The notes below the pieces were generated by a model. The model worked only from the letters and a program-made list of their open reading frames with translations. It had not been told where the DNA came from and searched no databases. A stretch of 34,204 bases of DNA from a virus, in IMG/VR virus record IMGVR_UViG_3300005731_000032, positions 1 to 34,204 of that record. One strand, given 5' to 3'. A program made the translations under genes and the position numbers. How positions within the stretch are numbered: position 1 is the first letter of the stretch; each line of letters begins with the position of its first letter. Below are positions 1 to 8,069 of this stretch, piece after piece.

Positions 1-3
1 ACC

Positions 4-26
4 GTGAAATAAATTGTGAATAAATT
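4..26. repeat. Imperfect tandem repeat at left end
   Basis: The first bases hold two near-identical AT-rich units, GTGAAATAAATT (4-15) followed directly by GTGAATAAATT (16-26), just upstream of the small terminase gene. In lambda-like phages the cos region with its terminase-binding sites lies in this place. A role in terminase recognition is inference from position only. Confidence 0.35.
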
Positions 27-63
27 GAGACCAATCAACGGGTTGGCATGAAAGATGAATTGA

Positions 64-534
64 ATGCCTAAGAAAAAAACAAAGAGGGCTTCAGGAAGCA
101 CGGTTGCCGAACTTGCTGAGGAACTAGGCAGGCCCATTCCATCGATTCGGGGTTGGTGTCAATCACTGACCCCGATTGGGAAGGAGGGCAACGCAAAGCT
201 CTACAACAAGCAGGAAGTCAAGCGACTGGTTGACTCTAAGATTCTGAGGTCTGGCCGATCGGATCGACAGCAAGAGCTCGAGGAAGAGAAGCTTGAGTTG
301 CAAATCCTGAAGCTCAGAAATGAAACAGACATCCAAGTGAGGAACCTATTGCCGGTCAAAGACGTGTTGACTTGCATGACACAGCTAACCGATGCTGTGA
401 GGGCTCACTTGCTCGCGATGCCTAAGAAGCTGGCCCCACTGCTCGAGGGGCAACCACCGCACAAGATACAAGCGATTCTCAAAGAGGCGAACCTGGCTTG
501 CCTCAAGGGACTCCAAAAAACGAAGTTTGAATAA
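64..534 (+). CDS. Terminase small subunit, Nu1-like
   Basis: Probable DNA-recognition subunit of the packaging motor (156 aa). It would bind the packaging site and present DNA to the large subunit. The N-terminal 60 residues fit a winged HTH of the Nu1/MerR type: a helix-turn-helix over roughly residues 13-35 (VAELAEELGRP, then SIRGWCQ) and a wing with LYNKQEVKRLV. A charged, probably helical dimerisation region follows at residues 68-95, then a helical C-terminus. Its place immediately before the large terminase gene supports the call. The ATG at 64 is chosen because it precedes the HTH by a short basic leader (PKKKTKR). The family match is from motif shape; no search was run. Confidence 0.75.
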   Translation: MPKKKTKRASGSTVAELAEELGRPIPSIRGWCQSLTPIGKEGNAKLYNKQEVKRLVDSKILRSGRSDRQQELEEEKLELQILKLRNETDIQVRNLLPVKDVLTCMTQLTDAVRAHLLAMPKKLAPLLEGQPPHKIQAILKEANLACLKGLQKTKFE

Positions 535-535
535 T

Positions 536-832
536 ATGGAAGAAGCAATAGAAAATCGCAGGTTTGCAACCGATAGCGGGAATGTTAATGTTTGCTGGTG
601 GAGATCGTTTAGGGACCCCGCTAAAAGGGAGGGCGAGGGTTACAGTTGCTCGCTATCGATCACTGATAATGATGGCGTCATGATTTGTGCTGTAGTCCAT
701 GAAAAGGCTATTCAAGATCTTGCAAAGCAGAAATCAGCCTTAAAAGAGGCAATGTTTATTAAGGCCAAGTTGATTCTCTCTGAAAAGATTCTAAAGATGG
801 CTCGCGATGTTGATTCGATCAAGTTGACGTGA
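536..832 (+). CDS. Hypothetical protein between terminase subunits
   Basis: A 98-residue protein that I do not recognise. It follows the small terminase stop by one base. A TTG at 527 would add three residues and overlap the upstream stop; I prefer the ATG at 536. The N-terminal half has a beta-like pattern (NVNVCWWRSF, YSCSLSITDN) and the C-terminal half is Lys-rich and helical. It is intracellular, with no signal or membrane segment. Expression is probably coupled to the terminase operon. Confidence 0.65.
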   Translation: MEEAIENRRFATDSGNVNVCWWRSFRDPAKREGEGYSCSLSITDNDGVMICAVVHEKAIQDLAKQKSALKEAMFIKAKLILSEKILKMARDVDSIKLT

Positions 833-915
833 GAAAAGTTGTTAAGTTCCATGTGGAGCAATCGCTGCTGCTTAGTATTGAGAACTTAGTAAAGAAGCAT
901 AGCGGTTCAGAATGA
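829..915 (+). CDS. Small ORF coupled to large terminase
   Basis: A 28-codon reading frame starting GTG that exactly bridges two genes. Its GTG overlaps the TGA of the preceding gene (830-832), and its own TGA overlaps the ATG of the large terminase (912). The peptide begins MRKVVKFHVEQSLLL and is basic then amphipathic. It could be a real micro-protein or only a translational-coupling leader that delivers ribosomes to the terminase start. No function is assigned. Confidence 0.4.
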   Translation: MRKVVKFHVEQSLLLSIENLVKKHSGSE

Positions 916-2660
916 AAGCCACTGAGTTATTCGCCAAAGAGGTTCCCAGTCGATTCAGGCTTCCTGATGAGGCTCCATTGTGGGATTGGATGCACGACAA
1001 CATCACGCTCAAGGACTCGCCCTACGGCGGCAAGTTCGTGATATCTGAGACGCCTTGGCTTCGGGAGCCTCTCAGTTGTGTGACCAATCCCGCCATTGTC
1101 CAGATGACAATTATGTCTGGAGCTCAGCTTGGGAAGACAACAGTGATTCAGGGCGGGGTTGCTTGGGCTCTCTCTGAGGATCCAGGCCCGATGATGGTTA
1201 TCTCTGACGCTGGTGACTCTCTCGAGAACCTTGCTGAGAACAAGATAAACCCAGTGCTTGAGTCGTGTGAGTCACTGGCTAGAGTAGCGCCAGACAATCG
1301 GAGCGGAAAGAAGAAGCTCAAGATTGCCTACCCTCAAGCAACTATCATGATGGGGCCAGCCAACGACTCCTTTCTGAGATCTCACTCAATCCGTTACATC
1401 TTCGGGACTGAGACTTCAGCTTGGAAGCCTGGAAATGTGCAGAGAGCCAAGAAAAGAACCACTCGCTGGTCAGATCGAAAGCAAGTCTTTGAGTCGACAC
1501 CCAAGCTTGCCGGTGATGATTTTTGCAACGAGTGGGAGAAAGGGAGCCAAGAAGAATGGAATTTCGAGTGCTTGGGGTGCGGGGCGATGATCAAGCCTGA
1601 TTTCGCAGAGGTCGTGAAGTGGGACGATAACGAGACCACGAGGCCAGAGGGGCAATGGAACTTTAGGGAGGTTCGAAAGACGGTTCGAATCGAGTGCCCG
1701 TCATGCGGTCACAAGCACAAACACACGGCTGCGACATCTAGGAGGATGAATGACGGCGGCAAATACGTTGCTGAGAACCCAGGCGCAAACGAGAGAAATC
1801 GATCCTTTCGGTTTACGGCTTTGTGTCTCCCGCCTTCGGTTTGCTCATGGGAAGACTTGGTCGAGGAGTTTCTACGAGCCGACAAGCTAGCAAAGACTGG
1901 ATACACGACGCCCTTGCAAGAGTTCGTCAACCTTCAGCTTGGCCAGCCTTGGGTTGAGGAGCGGTATGTCAAAATCAAGGACTTGACGCTTGATGACTAT
2001 GACCCGTCCGTCGAATGGAGCGACCAGGCCTTCACATTCATGACGGTTGATTGTCAGCAATACTTGGCTGATTTCTGGGTTTGCATTCGTCAGTGGTCTA
2101 AAGATGGGCGATCAAGACTCCTTGCCTATGAGCGTCCGAAGTCGTTCGATGAGGTTCGAGAGATTCAGGAACGCCACGGGATCAAAGACGGGCTAGTGTT
2201 TGTTGATCGCATGTACAAGCCAGATCAAGTTGCGGCGGCTTGCCTAAAGTATGGCTGGACGATGATGCAAGGGGAGGACACTCCCGACTATTTGATTTCC
2301 GAGAGCAAGGGAAAACGGAAACTGAGAAGACGAAGGCCAGTATCGAAAAGGGTCAAGGTGTCAATTTCCTCGAACTCTCCGGTTGTGCTGCTGTTCCGTT
2401 GGTCTAACCCAACAGTCAAGGATATGTTTGCAACACTCAAAGACGGCAAGGGGGCTGAATGGTTGGCTTGTGATGTTGGAGATCAGACGGTCGCCTACCA
2501 AAAACAAGTCAACGGAGAACGGAAAACCGAGTCGATTGACAGGCATGGAAACACCGTTTTGATGTGGAAAAAGTTCAGGGAAAACCACGCCTTGGATTGC
2601 GAGTGTATGCAAATTGCCGCGGCAATCGTTATGGGTTGCTTCGGTGATGGCGAGCTTTAG
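912..2660 (+). CDS. Terminase large subunit, GpA family
   Basis: Packaging ATPase and nuclease (582 aa), the usual length for the lambda gpA/GpA family. Walker A is GAQLGKT at residues 70-76. The presumed Walker B is YIFGTE, ending at Glu167, where the usual Asp-Glu pair is replaced by Thr-Glu. A four-Cys zinc ribbon follows, with Cys220, Cys223, Cys262 and Cys265, as seen in several GpA-type terminases. The nuclease domain starts near 375, with candidate metal-binding acids Asp380 (FMTVD) and Asp432 (FVDRMYK) and a C-terminal acidic cluster in HALDCEC. The ATG at 912 overlaps the stop of a tiny upstream frame. It should assemble with the Nu1-like protein on the prohead portal. Confidence 0.92.
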   Translation: MKATELFAKEVPSRFRLPDEAPLWDWMHDNITLKDSPYGGKFVISETPWLREPLSCVTNPAIVQMTIMSGAQLGKTTVIQGGVAWALSEDPGPMMVISDAGDSLENLAENKINPVLESCESLARVAPDNRSGKKKLKIAYPQATIMMGPANDSFLRSHSIRYIFGTETSAWKPGNVQRAKKRTTRWSDRKQVFESTPKLAGDDFCNEWEKGSQEEWNFECLGCGAMIKPDFAEVVKWDDNETTRPEGQWNFREVRKTVRIECPSCGHKHKHTAATSRRMNDGGKYVAENPGANERNRSFRFTALCLPPSVCSWEDLVEEFLRADKLAKTGYTTPLQEFVNLQLGQPWVEERYVKIKDLTLDDYDPSVEWSDQAFTFMTVDCQQYLADFWVCIRQWSKDGRSRLLAYERPKSFDEVREIQERHGIKDGLVFVDRMYKPDQVAAACLKYGWTMMQGEDTPDYLISESKGKRKLRRRRPVSKRVKVSISSNSPVVLLFRWSNPTVKDMFATLKDGKGAEWLACDVGDQTVAYQKQVNGERKTESIDRHGNTVLMWKKFRENHALDCECMQIAAAIVMGCFGDGEL

Positions 2661-2680
2661 CACTACTGGCCATTCTATGA

Positions 2681-2941
2681 ATGGCGGCTGGACAACTAAA
2701 ACCACTTCTAAGATTCAAGTCTGACGCTTGGCTTCTGGCCAAGATTGACGAGCTAGGCGAGGAGCTAAGCAAGGGAGTCACGGCAACTTCACTTTCGGAA
2801 GCTGGCAAGAGCCATTCCCAAGAGCGCAACCTTCCAATTGCTGACGTGATCGAAGCGGTCACGGCTGTAGCTAATGAGCGCGGATTGAACGGAACAGGTA
2901 ATGTTGTTCGGTCCCGATACACCAAGGCGACGTTCTCGTGA
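2681..2941 (+). CDS. gpW-like head-tail joining protein
   Basis: An 86-residue protein between large terminase and portal, the position of lambda W. The pattern of two helices around a short beta hairpin fits gpW-type connectors: a first helix at 15-30 (WLLAKIDELGEELSKG), a hairpin with SLSEAGKS, then a helix at about 52-68 (IADVIEAVTAVANERG). Such proteins plug the portal and join the tail after packaging. The C-terminal tail is longer than in lambda W. Its stop overlaps the GTG start of the portal gene, so the two are probably translationally coupled. Confidence 0.65.
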   Translation: MAAGQLKPLLRFKSDAWLLAKIDELGEELSKGVTATSLSEAGKSHSQERNLPIADVIEAVTAVANERGLNGTGNVVRSRYTKATFS

Positions 2942-4377
2942 AGGCCCCACAGATCGTTGACCATAACGGACGCCCAATAAGCAGCTCAATGGGTTTCTAC
3001 CAAGGGACCGTCCGAAGCCGAACCCGCCGACCGATAACCAACGAGGTTGTCGATTCTCGATCCACTCAGACCAAGTGGGCAAGAGAGACTCTCCTTGGAT
3101 ACTCCCGGTTTATGTTCGCCAACTTTGGTGAGGTTCGGGGGGCGATTCGAGACGTTGCTAGGTACTCTGTTGGCAGCGGTATTCGCCCTGTGTCACTAGC
3201 GCCTGATGTGGAAGAATCTAAGGCCTACGAGGATTTCTTCAGCCAATGGGCTGACAACTGCGATCTACGGGGTGAATACAATTTCTGGAAGATTCAACGC
3301 CTTGCTTCTGTTCGCATGGATATTGATGGCGACCTTGGGTTTAACCTTGTTTCAGGTAAGCGAGACTGGCCCTTCCTTCAGCCCATTGAAGGGCATCAGA
3401 TAGCAGGCGAGGCCAACGACGAGAACAACTTCGACGGGGTTCGAATTTCCCCTGCTACTCAACGCGCTGCCGCCTACTCGATCCGCACTAAAGACGGCGG
3501 GTTTAAGCCAATCCCGGCCAGCAATTTCATAATGGTCTACGACCCTGATAGGGTTGCTCAGTATCGGGGAGTCTCAGCCTTGCAGCACGCTATCACTGAG
3601 ATTTGGGATACTTCCGAGATACTCGATTTCGAGAAGGTTGGCGTGAAGATTCGAAGCGCAATCGGAGCGGTGATCAAGACTCAAAGCGGCGACGATGATG
3701 ACGCCCAAGCCCTAATTGGCGCTGAGAACACAGCAGTCAAAACTGGAGACGTCCCCTGGCAAACCTTCGAGGCCGGGATGATTCCGAGGCTTCATACTGA
3801 CGAGGATATTCAAGAGATTGGCGGTAATTCCCCAAGCACTACCTTCAACGGCTTTATCGAGCTATTGATGCGCCGAGTTGCGCTAGGCTACGGGCTTCCG
3901 CTTGAATTCATTTGGGATCTGTCAAAGGCAGGCGGAGCTAGTCAACGCGCAGTTTTAGCCAAGTCTCAACGTGTCTTTGATGAGCGGTTTGACGTCCTGA
4001 AGCGTTTCAACAATCGGGTCTGGGCTTGGGTGATAGCCAAGGGGATCAAGCGTAAAGATTTAAAGGCAACTGATTGCTGGTGGAAAGCCAAGTGGCAGCA
4101 ACCAAAGAAGATCACTGTTGACGTTGGGCGAGAAGCCAAAGAGGCCCGTGAAGACGTGAAGCTTGGCCTAAAGACTTTTCAAGATGAGGCCGGTGAGCGC
4201 GGTCAAGACTGGAGGCAGAACCGAAACCAAACCGAGATCGAGACGAGAGACTTGCTTGAAAGGGCTTGGGGCCTTGCCAGCGAATTCGGGATAAGCACTG
4301 AAACCGCGCTAAGCCTCCTAAGCCAACGCTCACCAAATCCAGAAGTTTTAAGCAATGACACCATCCCTTCAGAATAG
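2938..4377 (+). CDS. Phage portal protein, lambda gpB family
   Basis: Dodecameric portal at the unique prohead vertex through which DNA enters and leaves (479 aa). Support comes from length, position between the gpW-like gene and the S49 protease, and family-like segments: an N-terminal tyrosine-rich stretch (GFYQGTVRSRTRRP), SGIRPVS near residue 80, a DPDRVAQYRGVSALQHAI block near 200, and GLPLEFIWDLSKAGGASQRAVLAKSQ near 330. This order is typical of lambda-family portals. GTG 2938 is the start; it overlaps the upstream TGA by the usual four-base arrangement. The C-terminus overlaps the protease gene by 23 bases. Confidence 0.9.
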   Translation: MKAPQIVDHNGRPISSSMGFYQGTVRSRTRRPITNEVVDSRSTQTKWARETLLGYSRFMFANFGEVRGAIRDVARYSVGSGIRPVSLAPDVEESKAYEDFFSQWADNCDLRGEYNFWKIQRLASVRMDIDGDLGFNLVSGKRDWPFLQPIEGHQIAGEANDENNFDGVRISPATQRAAAYSIRTKDGGFKPIPASNFIMVYDPDRVAQYRGVSALQHAITEIWDTSEILDFEKVGVKIRSAIGAVIKTQSGDDDDAQALIGAENTAVKTGDVPWQTFEAGMIPRLHTDEDIQEIGGNSPSTTFNGFIELLMRRVALGYGLPLEFIWDLSKAGGASQRAVLAKSQRVFDERFDVLKRFNNRVWAWVIAKGIKRKDLKATDCWWKAKWQQPKKITVDVGREAKEAREDVKLGLKTFQDEAGERGQDWRQNRNQTEIETRDLLERAWGLASEFGISTETALSLLSQRSPNPEVLSNDTIPSE

Positions 4378-5149
4378 ACTTCAAAACCAAGTTTGGGACA
4401 TCACCCCAAGCTATCTGGATACTTTTCTCGACTCTGCAAGAGAGGCGTCAAACCTGGCCTCAATCGTTGGGGTTCAAGGCGATAACTCAAGGTCAGACAT
4501 CATGAGCCAAGTAGGTTCAGTTGCTGTCATTGAGGCCAACGGGGTGACTGGTAAACGGGTTGATTGGTTTGAGAAGTTGATGGGGATGGTTGATTACGAC
4601 GATATTACTGATGCAATCGCAATTGCTGAGGGTGATGACTCTATTGAATCGATTGTTCTGTCATTCGATTCACCTGGAGGGTCTCACACGGGAACGCAGG
4701 AAGCGGCGGACGTGATTCGAAACTCTTCAAAACCAATCTATGCTTTCACTGACGGAATGATGGCTTCAGCGGCTTACTACTTGGGAAGCCAAGCCAAGGC
4801 TATATACGCATCTCCTACAGCAATAGTCGGAAGCATTGGGTCTATTTTGGTGAGGCAAGACAACTCTTCATACCTCGAGAATCTAGGCGTGAAGATCACG
4901 GCATTCGCCAAGGGGAAACACAAGGCTGACGGTCGATCTTTCAAGGCAATGTCGAAGGAGGAATCTGAGACTTTAGACTCATTCGTTGGCAAGGCTTACG
5001 ACGATTTCAAGTCAACGGTGCTAAGGTCTCGAGCGCCTTCGAACGAGGTTTTTGATTCGAAGATTTATCACGCGAATGATGCGGTTGGCGTTGGGCTAAT
5101 TGACGGGGTTGTTAACAGTCGGAGCGAGCTTATTGGCTTCCTTGCTTGA
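4355..5149 (+). CDS. Prohead protease, S49 (SppA-like) family
   Basis: Serine protease that probably processes head proteins during prohead maturation, as lambda gpC does (264 aa). Visible signatures are the SPGGS oxyanion loop at 106-110, the nucleophile Ser138 in the MMASAAYYL motif, SPTAIVGSIGS at 153-163, and the likely catalytic Lys190 in KHKADGRSF. No signal peptide is present, so this is a cytoplasmic head-assembly protease rather than a membrane signal-peptide peptidase. In lambda the scaffold is an in-frame internal product of the protease gene; here a separate coiled-coil gene follows. Confidence 0.92.
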   Translation: MTPSLQNRLQNQVWDITPSYLDTFLDSAREASNLASIVGVQGDNSRSDIMSQVGSVAVIEANGVTGKRVDWFEKLMGMVDYDDITDAIAIAEGDDSIESIVLSFDSPGGSHTGTQEAADVIRNSSKPIYAFTDGMMASAAYYLGSQAKAIYASPTAIVGSIGSILVRQDNSSYLENLGVKITAFAKGKHKADGRSFKAMSKEESETLDSFVGKAYDDFKSTVLRSRAPSNEVFDSKIYHANDAVGVGLIDGVVNSRSELIGFLA

Positions 5150-5182
5150 GGGTTAGCTTTAGGGGATTAGCTCACCCTAGTG

Positions 5183-5680
5183 ATGAGCGAAGAAATTCAA
5201 CTCAACGTCATTAAAGCCAATCAACAGCTTGCGGTTTTAACTGACAAACTCACTACAGAACAAGATGCCCGGAAGGCTGTCACATCCGATCTTGAAACCG
5301 CGAAAGTAACCCACGCGGCGGAGCTCCAAGAGCTCAAAGACGTTCACTCGAAAGAGCTTTCCGATAAGGCAGGCGAACACGCCAAGGAGGTGACAAACCT
5401 CAGTGATGAGCTTGAGAAATTAAAAGGCGAACTTGCAGATTCAATCGCAGAAGTAGCCAAGCTCAAAGGGGATTCGAAAGACGTTGCAGACAAGGCAGCG
5501 GACATCGTTGGCCAGATCGGAGGGGAAGCCGTTGACGTTGCAGACGACAACAGTGCAGGAACTCCAAAGAGCAAGACGCCAGAGGAGATTCAAGCCGCAT
5601 ACGCAGAGCAACGAAAGATCGAGGGCTCTGCTGCCAAGCACGAATACTGGGTCAAAAACATTGCTCCTTTCGAGAAGTAA
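5183..5680 (+). CDS. Coiled-coil protein, candidate capsid scaffold
   Basis: A 165-residue, highly charged helical protein. Residues 10-100 form continuous heptads rich in Glu, Lys, Leu and Ala (ELQELKDVHSKELSDK). A flexible acidic stretch follows (DVADDNSAGTPKSK), then a short C-terminal helix ending WVKNIAPFEK. Scaffolds of HK97-fold phages look like this, with a small C-terminal coat-binding helix, and this gene lies between protease and capsid. GTG 5180 followed by ATG 5183 gives two adjacent starts; ATG is preferred. The role is inferred from position and coiled coil only. Confidence 0.65.
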   Translation: MSEEIQLNVIKANQQLAVLTDKLTTEQDARKAVTSDLETAKVTHAAELQELKDVHSKELSDKAGEHAKEVTNLSDELEKLKGELADSIAEVAKLKGDSKDVADKAADIVGQIGGEAVDVADDNSAGTPKSKTPEEIQAAYAEQRKIEGSAAKHEYWVKNIAPFEK

Positions 5681-5720
5681 ACCCGCCTTCTAAACAACCA
5701 ATTTCCAATCTTAGACTCTC

Positions 5721-6620
5721 ATGGCTAATACTCTCAACAATGTAAATGTCGCGCAGATTGCCGACAGATCCATTCAATACTTGGGGTTGAATTTCTTCCC
5801 CCTTTCCGCGCTATCGACTGACTTTTCTGATGATATCAAATCAGAAGGCGAAAGCGTATCAACTCGAATTCCAGCCGCAATTGCCGCCAAGGATTTGTCG
5901 TCTGGCTATGCTGCTGATGATGTTTCGAACACTGGCGTTACCGTTACTCTGAATCGGTTTCGCGGTCCTGTTTTCGCCTTCACTGATTTAGAGGCTTCGA
6001 AAGCGGGTGACGTCAACTGGCTCAAGGACAACTTCATTGAGCCGGCGATGGAGGGAATGATGAACGACATCTTTCAATATATCTTCGGGCTTGTTACTGC
6101 TGCAAGCTACCCGAACTCAAGTATCATCACTGCTGCCAACATGGATGCAGACGAGCTCGCAGACCTAGGGACAGAGCTTTCAACCTTGAAGGTTCCAAAG
6201 AGCAATCGATCTGCAATCTTGCCCCCTGGTCACTACGGCGGCTTGATCAAGGATTCAATCATTGAGGATGCAAGCGCATTTGGTGACACAGACGCAATCA
6301 AGGAAGGCACGATTCGAAAGGCTCGAGGTTTCCGCATTCACGAGTTCGCCTCCATCCCGAACAACTCTGAAAGCATGGCGGGGTTTGTCTGCCACAAGTC
6401 GGCGTTCGCATTCGCGGCTCGATCGGTTGCCGATCCTACGACAATCATGGGCAACGCTCCGCTTGGTGTTGAAAACCGCGTCGATCCTGTGACCGGATTG
6501 CCGCTTCAGTTCCGGGCTTGGTATGAGCCAAAAGATGGCAAGTATTACTTCTCAATGGGCACTCTCTACGGAGCATCGAAGGCTCAACCAAACGCACTAA
6601 GGCGAATCACTACCGCATAA
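5721..6620 (+). CDS. Major capsid protein, paralogue 1
   Basis: A 299-residue protein starting MANTLNNVNVAQIADRSI. It resembles the P22-coat-like branch of HK97-fold capsid proteins in its N-terminal MANTL opening, the SVSTRIPAAIAAKDLS strand, the TVTLNRF beta segment and the C-terminal FRAWYEPKDGKYYFS block. Its position after protease and scaffold candidate fits the main shell protein. A paralogue of identical length follows after 32 bases, sharing roughly half its residues by eye. Which of the two forms most of the shell cannot be decided from sequence. Confidence 0.85.
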   Translation: MANTLNNVNVAQIADRSIQYLGLNFFPLSALSTDFSDDIKSEGESVSTRIPAAIAAKDLSSGYAADDVSNTGVTVTLNRFRGPVFAFTDLEASKAGDVNWLKDNFIEPAMEGMMNDIFQYIFGLVTAASYPNSSIITAANMDADELADLGTELSTLKVPKSNRSAILPPGHYGGLIKDSIIEDASAFGDTDAIKEGTIRKARGFRIHEFASIPNNSESMAGFVCHKSAFAFAARSVADPTTIMGNAPLGVENRVDPVTGLPLQFRAWYEPKDGKYYFSMGTLYGASKAQPNALRRITTA

Positions 6621-6652
6621 GGTAACCCGACAAGAAGCGAAGGTCTGAACGT

Positions 6653-7552
6653 ATGGCTAACACACTCAATAAGGTCAATCTTGCTCAAATTGCGCGAGAT
6701 TCAATTGAATACTTCGGGAGCAAACACTTCCCTGTTCAGGCCTTCGCTCAAAACTTTTCTGATGAGATTGCTCAGAAGGGTGACTCCGTCAAGACACGCA
6801 TTCCTTCTGCCATTGCGGCCAAGGACTTGTCAGGCGGGTTCACTGCTGACGATGTTTCAAACACCGGGGTTACTGTAACTCTGGACAAGTTCAAGGGGAC
6901 TGTCTTTAAGTTGTCAGATTCCGAAATCTCCAAGGCAGGCAACGCGCACTGGCTAAAAGACCAGTTCATGGAGCCAGCCAGAGAAGCAACAGTTGACGCC
7001 TTTATGGCCGATGCGTTCGCGCTTGTTCTCAATGCTGCCTACTCAAACAAGACCGTTAAGGTCGCAGCAGATTTCAACGCTGATGCCTTGGCCGATGTCG
7101 GCATTGCTCTTTCTGACCGAAAGGTTCCAAAGGCCAACCGGCACATCATCTTGCCTCCTTCCTACGTTGGGACACTGGTAAAGGATTTGTCTATTGTTGA
7201 CAAGGGTGCGTCAGGCACTGATGACCCAATCAAAGAGAACAAGTTGCTTCGAGCTCGAGGCTTTGACATCCACGAGTATGAGGGCATACCGGCAAACGGG
7301 GAGTCATTGAAGGCGGTGGCACAACATCCTTCCGCTATGGGCTTTGCTGCTCGCCCTGTTGCAGACCCAAACAAAGTCGCAACCCATTCTGGAGTTGAAG
7401 TGATTAATATCACCGAGCCAAACACGGGGTTGCCGTATCAATTTAGAATGTGGTATGAGCGCAAAGATGGCGCACTCTACATCTCAACTGGGTTCCTCTA
7501 TGGGATGTCAGTGGGCAACGAAAACTCGATGCAACGAATCACAAGCGCCTAA
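6653..7552 (+). CDS. Major capsid protein, paralogue 2
   Basis: Second full-length 299-residue capsid-like protein, aligning end to end with the upstream copy without obvious gaps. Conserved blocks include FSDEIAQKGDSVKTRIP, AIAAKDLSGG, ADDVSNTGVTVTL, KVPKANR, the LPP loop, ARGFDIHEY, and the closing YQFRMWYERKDGALY. GAAGG lies about ten bases before the ATG, a better ribosome site than that of copy 1. It may be a second shell component, a minor vertex protein or the dominant capsid protein. Lack of decay in either copy argues that both are used. Confidence 0.85.
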   Translation: MANTLNKVNLAQIARDSIEYFGSKHFPVQAFAQNFSDEIAQKGDSVKTRIPSAIAAKDLSGGFTADDVSNTGVTVTLDKFKGTVFKLSDSEISKAGNAHWLKDQFMEPAREATVDAFMADAFALVLNAAYSNKTVKVAADFNADALADVGIALSDRKVPKANRHIILPPSYVGTLVKDLSIVDKGASGTDDPIKENKLLRARGFDIHEYEGIPANGESLKAVAQHPSAMGFAARPVADPNKVATHSGVEVINITEPNTGLPYQFRMWYERKDGALYISTGFLYGMSVGNENSMQRITSA

Positions 7553-7556
7553 TAAT

Positions 7557-7991
7557 ATGGACAGAAAAAAGCCAGACCTAATCATTAACCGCAAGCTTTC
7601 TCTGTTCATTGGATACCTTCCAGACGGCAACCCGGAAGTGGTCGTTGTTGGCACTGCTGGCGAAGCGTGGGAAGCGTTCAAGAACGAGCGTGACAACTTC
7701 GACAACACGGGCAAGAGCAAATACATTGAACTCGCTTTTTACCGAAACATGGCATCATCCAAGAAACGCCAGCTTGTCAAGGCTGACAGGCAAGCTGTGA
7801 CCTTGGACTGGTCCGGGTTCGAGAACGATCCTGAAGGGATGTATAAGAAGCGTCTTGAGCATGGTTTGGTTTCCGATCAAGAGAAAGCTCAACACGATGC
7901 AGACAGGAAGGCGTCAGAAGTTCTTCAAGGCGAAACCAAAGAGCCAAAGAAGCCGAAGTCCAAAGAGCCAAAGAGCAAATCCAAGGGTTAG
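7557..7991 (+). CDS. Hypothetical protein, Lys-rich C-terminus
   Basis: A 144-residue protein beginning MDRKKPDLIINRKLSLF. The frame is open back into the capsid gene, but ATG 7557, four bases after the capsid stop, is the sensible start. The N-terminal half is probably globular. The last 25 residues are low-complexity Lys/Pro/Glu/Ser (KEPKKPKSKEPKSKSKG). It is the last gene before a strong hairpin and so closes the head operon. A small head-completion or DNA-contacting structural protein is possible but unproven. Confidence 0.7.
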   Translation: MDRKKPDLIINRKLSLFIGYLPDGNPEVVVVGTAGEAWEAFKNERDNFDNTGKSKYIELAFYRNMASSKKRQLVKADRQAVTLDWSGFENDPEGMYKKRLEHGLVSDQEKAQHDADRKASEVLQGETKEPKKPKSKEPKSKSKG

Positions 7992-8026
7992 AATTTTCCT
8001 TAGCGCCCCACCAAAAACCCACCCAT

Positions 8027-8067
8027 CGGGGCGGCAAAGTTTCCACACTAGCCGCCCCGTCTTCTTT
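8027..8067 (+). terminator. Rho-independent terminator after head genes
   Basis: A perfect 9-bp GC-rich stem, CGGGGCGGC at 8027-8035 and GCCGCCCCG at 8051-8059, encloses a 15-base loop. It is followed by the pyrimidine/T-rich TCTTCTTT. It lies between the head operon and the first connector gene, whose ATG comes eleven bases after the stem. It could end or attenuate capsid transcription, or stabilise the 3' end of a capsid mRNA. Confidence 0.7.
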
Positions 8068-8069
8068 CA

